Shown: piece by piece, positions 59,557-64,000 of the stretch
Position numbering within the stretch: the stretch's first letter is position 1
Layout: every line of letters begins with the position of its first letter
Assembly: GCF_030694375.1 (NCBI RefSeq)
Contig: NZ_JAUXYL010000046.1
Span: 225,964 to 289,963 of the forward strand
From: Algoriphagus sp.
Lineage (GTDB): Bacteria > Bacteroidota > Bacteroidia > Cytophagales > Cyclobacteriaceae
Direction: 5' to 3'
DNA length: 64,000 nt
Translations under genes and position numbers: made by a program
The notes under the pieces: model-generated
Told to the model about the DNA's origin: nothing
What the model saw: the letters and a program-made list of their open reading frames with translations, nothing else
Databases searched by the model: none

Positions 59557-59937
59557 TTATTGATTTTTGACCATTTCGGCAATTTCCTTTTTCAGTCGTT
59601 CAAAATCCACCGGTTTGGTAAAAAAGCCCTTGGCTCCCGAATTCATGGCGCGATCATAGTTTTCGCTGTCTCCATAGGCAGAGATCATACTCACCTGAAT
59701 AGCTGGGAAACGGGTTTTTATTTGGTCCAACAACTCCAAACCGCTCATTCCCGGCATATTGATATCGGAAAAAACGTAGACAAATTTTGGGGGATTTTCA
59801 TCACCCAGCACGTTTAAGGCCTCCTTGCCAGAAAAGGCAAAAGCCAGTTCAATTTCGCCGGATTTGATTTCTTTTCGAAACTTCTGACGGAACAAGGCCT
59901 CTACATCTTTTTCATCGTCTACAAATAGAATCTTCAT
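59557..59937 (-). CDS. Single-domain response regulator
   Basis: A 126-aa receiver starting MKILFVDDEKDVEALF at 59937; the longer frame to 59991 would run into the kinase gene and is rejected. The phospho-acceptor Asp lies in YVFSDINMPGMSG and the lysine in KGFFTKPVDFERL. It lies 4 bp after the large propeller kinase gene, its likely partner, and 39 bp before the second kinase gene. Confidence 0.92.
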   Translation of the reverse strand: MKILFVDDEKDVEALFRQKFRKEIKSGEIELAFAFSGKEALNVLGDENPPKFVYVFSDINMPGMSGLELLDQIKTRFPAIQVSMISAYGDSENYDRAMNSGAKGFFTKPVDFERLKKEIAEMVKNQ

Positions 59938-59941
59938 AAGC

Positions 59942-62900
59942 TTATGGATTTTGGTTTGGTAAAAAAATTGTGAATTGGGTTCCGACTCCAATTTGGGAGT
60001 GAATGGTCAGGTTTCCACTGTGACGCTTGACAATGTCATGTGTAATGCTGAGTCCAAGACCGGTGCCTTCTGTCCCTTTTTTGGTGGTAAAGAAAGGCTG
60101 GAGAATCTTATCCTGAATTTCTTCCGGAATGCCGGGACCGTTGTCATTAAAAATCAGCTCGACGCCGTCCTTTAAGCTTTTGGTGACAATGATTAATTCA
60201 GGAGTGTACTTTTTTGTGCTGTTTTCTTCAATCTCAATTTTTTCTCGCATGGCGTCAAAGGCATTGTTGCAGAGATTGAGGATCACGCGGCTGAAGTCAT
60301 CTGTGTAAAGTGGGATTTTAACGATGCTTTCGTCCAACTTCAGCTCGATGCCCACATTGATTGGGTTTTTGCTTGCACGCATACCGTGAAAAGCGAGATT
60401 GGAAAATTCCTGAATCATGGCATTGAGGTCTGTGGGTTCCATTTTTCCACTTCCACCTCGACTGTGAAGGAGCATGGATTTCACAATGCTATCTGCCCGG
60501 GTGCCGTGTTGATGGATTTTAAGCAAGTTGCTTTTGATGTCCTCAGAAATTGACAAGGCTTCGGTTTTATTATCATTTTCGAGTTCATCACGCATTTCAT
60601 CGATGAGTTCTATGCTGAGATCGGCGAAATTGTTGACAAAGTTCAGGGGGTTTTTGATTTCGTGTGCTATACCCGCAGTGAGTTGACCGAGCGAAGCAAG
60701 TTTTTCCTGCTGGAGCAGTTGCTCCTGCGTGGATTTTAGATTTTGGTAGGCTTCTTCGATTTCATGGGCATGCTCCAGTTCTTTTTGTCTTGCTCGTTCT
60801 TTTTCGATGGCAACCAGGCGGCCAGATTGAAATTTGACCAAGCCAAAGACTAGCAATCCCAATCCTAGGAAATAAAATAAATAGGCCCACCAAGTGGCAT
60901 ACCAAGGTGGAAGGATTACAAATTTATAGGTGATCTCGTCGGAAACTATGTTGTAAATATTTTTTGCTCTCACGCGGAAGGTATAGTCGCCATGGGGAAG
61001 GTTGGTAAACTCTCTAAAATTAGTTTCCTCCCACTTACCCCAATCCTGATCAAAGCCTTCTAAATATGTCTGGTATTTGGTCAGTTTTTCCTGAATGAAA
61101 AACGGAGCAGTGTAAGCAAAGCGGATAGAATTGTTTTTGAATTCCATCTCATGAATTTCAGCACCCTCGGCTTGAGAAGAATGCCTCAATGTATCCGAAC
61201 TGGCAATGATACGGGAAAAGTAAACAGGAAATGGAACTTCAGTAAGTAGTGATTTTTCATTGCTTATCCGAATAAGACCTTCATCTGTACCCAGCCATAG
61301 TACTCCGTCGGGTTCGGAATAGATTGATGAAGTTGTGTTTCCGGTGAAAAGATTGATCGGATAATCCTGAAGGATATAGGTGCCGTCTGACTGAGGTACA
61401 GCCAACTTTCTTTCATCTTTAAATACAATGAAAACCCTCCCCAATTCGTCAGTTTGAAGCGCATAATTGTCAATATTGATATTTGCCACTTCATTGGAAA
61501 AGCTGAATACCGAGTCTCTGACAAAGGCATTGCTTTTTTTATCGAAATAATAAAAACCCTGAATTCCCGAAGTGTAAATTCTATCCTGAACTTTGGAGAC
61601 CCTTCCTGCCAAACCGGGGATACCGTCTGAATCTGTAAATTGTTGGACTTTTGTAGAAGGCAGATCCAAATTGCCAGATGCGGTCTTTGCCCAGCTAATA
61701 TGAAACAGATTTCCGGCTTGGGTTCCTGCCCAAAGTTCACCTTCCCCATCCTCCTCTAATGTGTATATGTATCGCTCTATTTGGTTTAAAAGGCCAACCT
61801 GCTCAAACTTGTACGTATCGGACCCGAGAGGTTTTGTTCTTTTGAAAACAAAAATTCCGAAGGAACCACTCGTGAAAACATATCCTGGATGCTTTTCTGA
61901 AATCAAAATTCGAATAATCTGAAGTTTTTCAGTCCCAGGAATTTGTTTGGCAGTCCCATTTTGGATGGTATATATTCCAACATTGGAAGAAAGCAGTTGG
62001 TCTCCGTCCAATTGTAAGTCAAAAACTTGAGCATTGGGGATTCCATCTACTTTTTTGATTTTTCCGTCTGCATCATCCAGATATAAAACCGTGGTTGAAC
62101 CTCCGATGTATAATTTGTCTTTTAATTTTTTCAGGGAAAGAAGGCTTCCAATCTCATAATCCTCGGAAAGAAATCGTGTCAGAGGTGAAGAGATTTCGAT
62201 TTTCGAAATCCCATTGTTAGTCCCTGCCCAAAGGGTTCCTGTGGTATCTAATAAAAGAGAATAAACACTGTCATCTACCAGAGAATTTTTGGTTGTTAAG
62301 TTGCTGAGAAGCTTTCCTTGGGAATCCATTTGGACTAATCCCCCGCCTACAATGCCCAAGGCATATTTATCTGAGGATAGCATTATTCCTTTGTAAAGCC
62401 TTTTCCCTATCAGGTATTCGTCAAGTTCGGTTTTGAAAGGCTTGAAGTCTTTTCCATCGTAATGGAAAAATCCTCCTGAAAATCCCGCAACCAAAAATTC
62501 CTCCGGGCTTCTGAAAGGTAAAAGTACCTGAACTCGATCCCCTCCAAGGAACTCACTACCGGGGATGAGTTCCAACACCCCTTTTTTGGCTTGGTATAAT
62601 CCCAAATCAATCTGATGGGCATAGAATCTTCCCCCGACGCTAAAAGCATACATAAACTGGGTATCAGGTTTCCAGATTTCCACTTTTCCCACCTGATTAC
62701 CGCTTGCCGGGGTATAAATCAAAATACCCTCTCTGGCTTGGAAGTAGATTTTATCATCCAGTTCCGAAATAGACCAAATATCATTGATCAAAAAATCCTC
62801 TGGAATTAATTTGGATAGCGATACCTGAATGGATTTTCCCACTTTATCCTCTCCGACGTATCCAAAATCCCCCAAAGAGCCATAGTACAAAACTCCGGAC

Positions 62901-63193
62901 TTTGATTTATGAAGGGAGCGAACACTAGTATTGAATCCCTTTAGTGGCGAAATCAGCAGTTCTGTGTCTGTCCCGTCAAATTTTATTAATCCCTGATTTG
63001 TACCAATGAAAATGAACCCTTTTTCATCTTGACCCAAGCTCCAGATTTGTTGTCCTGCATATTTGAATTCTTTGGAAGTGTAATTGGTGATGGTGGGTAT
63101 TCCTTTGGAAATGTTGATTTGGGCAAAAGCAAAAGACCCTAAAGAAAAGATCAGAACAACCAGAAAAGCCGTAACCAATAAATTTTTTTGCAT
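59942..63193 (-). CDS. Membrane sensor histidine kinase with periplasmic two-component propeller
   Basis: A 1083-aa kinase starting MQKNLLVTAFLVVLIFS at 63193 (signal peptide ending FAFAQ). The sensor region is a long Reg_prop beta-propeller with repeats like QDEKGFIFIGTNQGLIKFDG and TTGTLWAGTNNGISKI, then a Y_Y_Y domain (around 690-755, FRVRAKNIYNIVSDEITYKF). One membrane segment (YLFYFLGLGLLVFGLV) leads to a coiled coil, HisKA (HEIKNPLNFVNNFADLS) and HATPase_c (NDNGPGIPEEIQDKIL). Unlike many SusR-type hybrids in this phylum, it carries no receiver or DNA-binding domain, so it depends on the adjacent receivers. Confidence 0.93.
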   Translation of the reverse strand: MQKNLLVTAFLVVLIFSLGSFAFAQINISKGIPTITNYTSKEFKYAGQQIWSLGQDEKGFIFIGTNQGLIKFDGTDTELLISPLKGFNTSVRSLHKSKSGVLYYGSLGDFGYVGEDKVGKSIQVSLSKLIPEDFLINDIWSISELDDKIYFQAREGILIYTPASGNQVGKVEIWKPDTQFMYAFSVGGRFYAHQIDLGLYQAKKGVLELIPGSEFLGGDRVQVLLPFRSPEEFLVAGFSGGFFHYDGKDFKPFKTELDEYLIGKRLYKGIMLSSDKYALGIVGGGLVQMDSQGKLLSNLTTKNSLVDDSVYSLLLDTTGTLWAGTNNGISKIEISSPLTRFLSEDYEIGSLLSLKKLKDKLYIGGSTTVLYLDDADGKIKKVDGIPNAQVFDLQLDGDQLLSSNVGIYTIQNGTAKQIPGTEKLQIIRILISEKHPGYVFTSGSFGIFVFKRTKPLGSDTYKFEQVGLLNQIERYIYTLEEDGEGELWAGTQAGNLFHISWAKTASGNLDLPSTKVQQFTDSDGIPGLAGRVSKVQDRIYTSGIQGFYYFDKKSNAFVRDSVFSFSNEVANINIDNYALQTDELGRVFIVFKDERKLAVPQSDGTYILQDYPINLFTGNTTSSIYSEPDGVLWLGTDEGLIRISNEKSLLTEVPFPVYFSRIIASSDTLRHSSQAEGAEIHEMEFKNNSIRFAYTAPFFIQEKLTKYQTYLEGFDQDWGKWEETNFREFTNLPHGDYTFRVRAKNIYNIVSDEITYKFVILPPWYATWWAYLFYFLGLGLLVFGLVKFQSGRLVAIEKERARQKELEHAHEIEEAYQNLKSTQEQLLQQEKLASLGQLTAGIAHEIKNPLNFVNNFADLSIELIDEMRDELENDNKTEALSISEDIKSNLLKIHQHGTRADSIVKSMLLHSRGGSGKMEPTDLNAMIQEFSNLAFHGMRASKNPINVGIELKLDESIVKIPLYTDDFSRVILNLCNNAFDAMREKIEIEENSTKKYTPELIIVTKSLKDGVELIFNDNGPGIPEEIQDKILQPFFTTKKGTEGTGLGLSITHDIVKRHSGNLTIHSQIGVGTQFTIFLPNQNP

Positions 63194-63271
63194 AAAAATG
63201 TTTTCTATTGGACTATTCTTTGAAAATAGCAAAAAGTTCTTGATTAGTTGGATGTTACGGGCGATTCCAAT

Positions 63272-63889
63272 TTATTCAATTGATTTTTTTTCAAGAGGCT
63301 GCCAGAATCGTTCTTCCTTAGGTAGGCTTTCCAAAATCGCTTTCATCTGATCGTGGCCCTTTTGGACAATTTCCTTCCATCGGCTGTCGTCCATCATCCC
63401 AATACCTTTTAGCTCCATTTCCAGATAAATTGCGACGCCGGATTTGGTCATTTCCTGTTTTTGGCGGCTGTTTAGCGTCAGTGAATTGACCAGGATGGAG
63501 GTAATGCCCGGGAGTCTGAATTTCTTCTTTCCGGTAATTTTATCCCAAAGCATCGCAGCTGCCGAGGGCGTTTCATCAAAGTCCACAGGCCGCGATTTGA
63601 GTTGCGTGAGCGATATGGCTATGATATGTCTGACCGGATAATTGTACATCGTCTCTATGGGCAAATTGTCCACCACTCCTCCGTCTACATGGAGCTGATT
63701 GTCGATCACCACAGGAGGGTAAATCCCCGGAATAGCAATGCTGGCTTCAATCTGTTTCCATGCCAGACCCCGGTCATGTACCCGAGAGGTGGCATTGGAG
63801 TAGTTGGTCGAAACACAGTAACTACCCACCCAGAAGTCTTCAAGGTAAGTTTCGCCCATCGTAAAGAGTTTTAAACGCAATCTGGCCAA
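63272..63889 (-). CDS. Patatin-like phospholipase, C-terminal part (frameshifted)
   Basis: The readable frame covers the second half of an NTE-type patatin: GETYLEDFWVGSYCVSTNYS, ASIAIPGIYPPVV, then the catalytic Asp of the Ser-Asp dyad in HVDGGVVDNLP. The GxSxG nucleophile elbow should lie upstream. The frame opens at a TTG in a run of Ts with no real start. Upstream (63890-64000) the coding sequence continues in another frame, so this gene appears broken by a one-base deletion, or the window has a sequence error at the A6 run 63888-63893. Confidence 0.75.
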   Translation of the reverse strand: MARLRLKLFTMGETYLEDFWVGSYCVSTNYSNATSRVHDRGLAWKQIEASIAIPGIYPPVVIDNQLHVDGGVVDNLPIETMYNYPVRHIIAISLTQLKSRPVDFDETPSAAAMLWDKITGKKKFRLPGITSILVNSLTLNSRQKQEMTKSGVAIYLEMELKGIGMMDDSRWKEIVQKGHDQMKAILESLPKEERFWQPLEKKSIE

Positions 63890-64000
63890 AAAAGAGAGAC
63901 CTTGGGAAGTCGGTATCCCAGATTGCGGTTAAAACTGTGTTGAACGAAGCCGTAGTTTACTATGGGCATTTCTTTGTTGATTTCTGAGGATTTCCAAGGA
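63890..64000 (-). pseudogene. Upstream part of the patatin-like gene in another frame (partial)
   Basis: Read on the minus strand from the window edge, the frame gives SSEINKEMPIVNYGF and then SFNRNLGYRLPKVSLF before running out of frame at the T6 run. The phrase fits directly before the LARLRLKLFTMGETYLEDFW segment of the next frame if one T is added. This reconstructs the region that precedes the IEDLW-like motif in NTE-type patatins. The rest of the gene lies outside the window. Confidence 0.5.

Overview
The window looks like chromosomal DNA of a flexixanthin-type, pigmented Bacteroidota of the order Cytophagales, most like Algoriphagus and relatives. This rests on the gliding lipoprotein GldB, DUF4783, DUF6090, DUF4286 and Reg_prop/Y_Y_Y sensor proteins, a TonB receptor with a carboxypeptidase-like N-terminal domain, TAnnTTTG-type promoter boxes, and a carotenoid cluster with a fusion-type lycopene cyclase. 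I read it by eye only. Family names come from recognised motifs, not database searches. I saw no rRNA, tRNA, CRISPR array, transposase or phage gene.

Layout. (1) 1-8602, minus strand: a Wzx/Wzy-type surface polysaccharide operon in the order export protein, chain-length protein, flippase, GT2, polymerase/ligase, GT4, and the first 23 codons of a probable methyltransferase cut by the window edge. (2) 8881-14635: a radical SAM/SPASM protein, gldB on the opposite strand, and an nth-asnB-GT4 operon. (3) 14816-24976: a decayed RelE/ParE-type toxin with its antitoxin, a DmpA-type peptidase, an rRNA methyltransferase, DUF1304, a GxxExxY gene bounded by CTTTGCG-type repeats, a MoxR-like ATPase/VWA pair, a PIN toxin-antitoxin pair, queG and nadC-DUF4783. 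(4) 25110-41723: housekeeping and accessory genes (gpmI, amidase, polA, radA, sulfatase, PLP decarboxylase, TonB receptor). (5) 41805-50113: the carotenoid region. (6) 50374-64000: a DUF4143 ATPase between two copies of a 24-bp repeat, a very large secreted amidohydrolase, a signalling operon (two histidine kinases, two single-domain receivers, a receiver-cyclase), and a frameshifted patatin-like gene at the edge.

How genes work together. The carotenoid genes form one main operon: ECF sigma factor, crtI, crtB, fusion crtY, ispH, crtW. A second unit holds crtZ and a MerR/B12-binding regulator of the CarH type, and a cruF-like hydratase gene stands alone. Together they could give a hydroxylated, ketolated, 1'-hydroxy monocyclic carotenoid. 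crtE and a 3',4'-desaturase (crtD) are not in the window. The strongest signal found is in the 193 bp upstream of the sigma gene. Two copies of a dyad TGTTGAAT-N14-ATTMAACA lie exactly 44 bp apart, and a Bacteroidota-type -7 box sits inside the spacer of the gene-proximal copy. This is what a light- or B12-responsive repressor switch would look like.

Several small signs of genome decay or rearrangement are also visible: a TGA replacing the expected glycine codon in the ParE-type toxin, a frameshift in an A6 run in the patatin gene, a coding remnant at 51835-52134, and a tandem duplication of the 5' region of a lipoprotein gene at 26665-26822.
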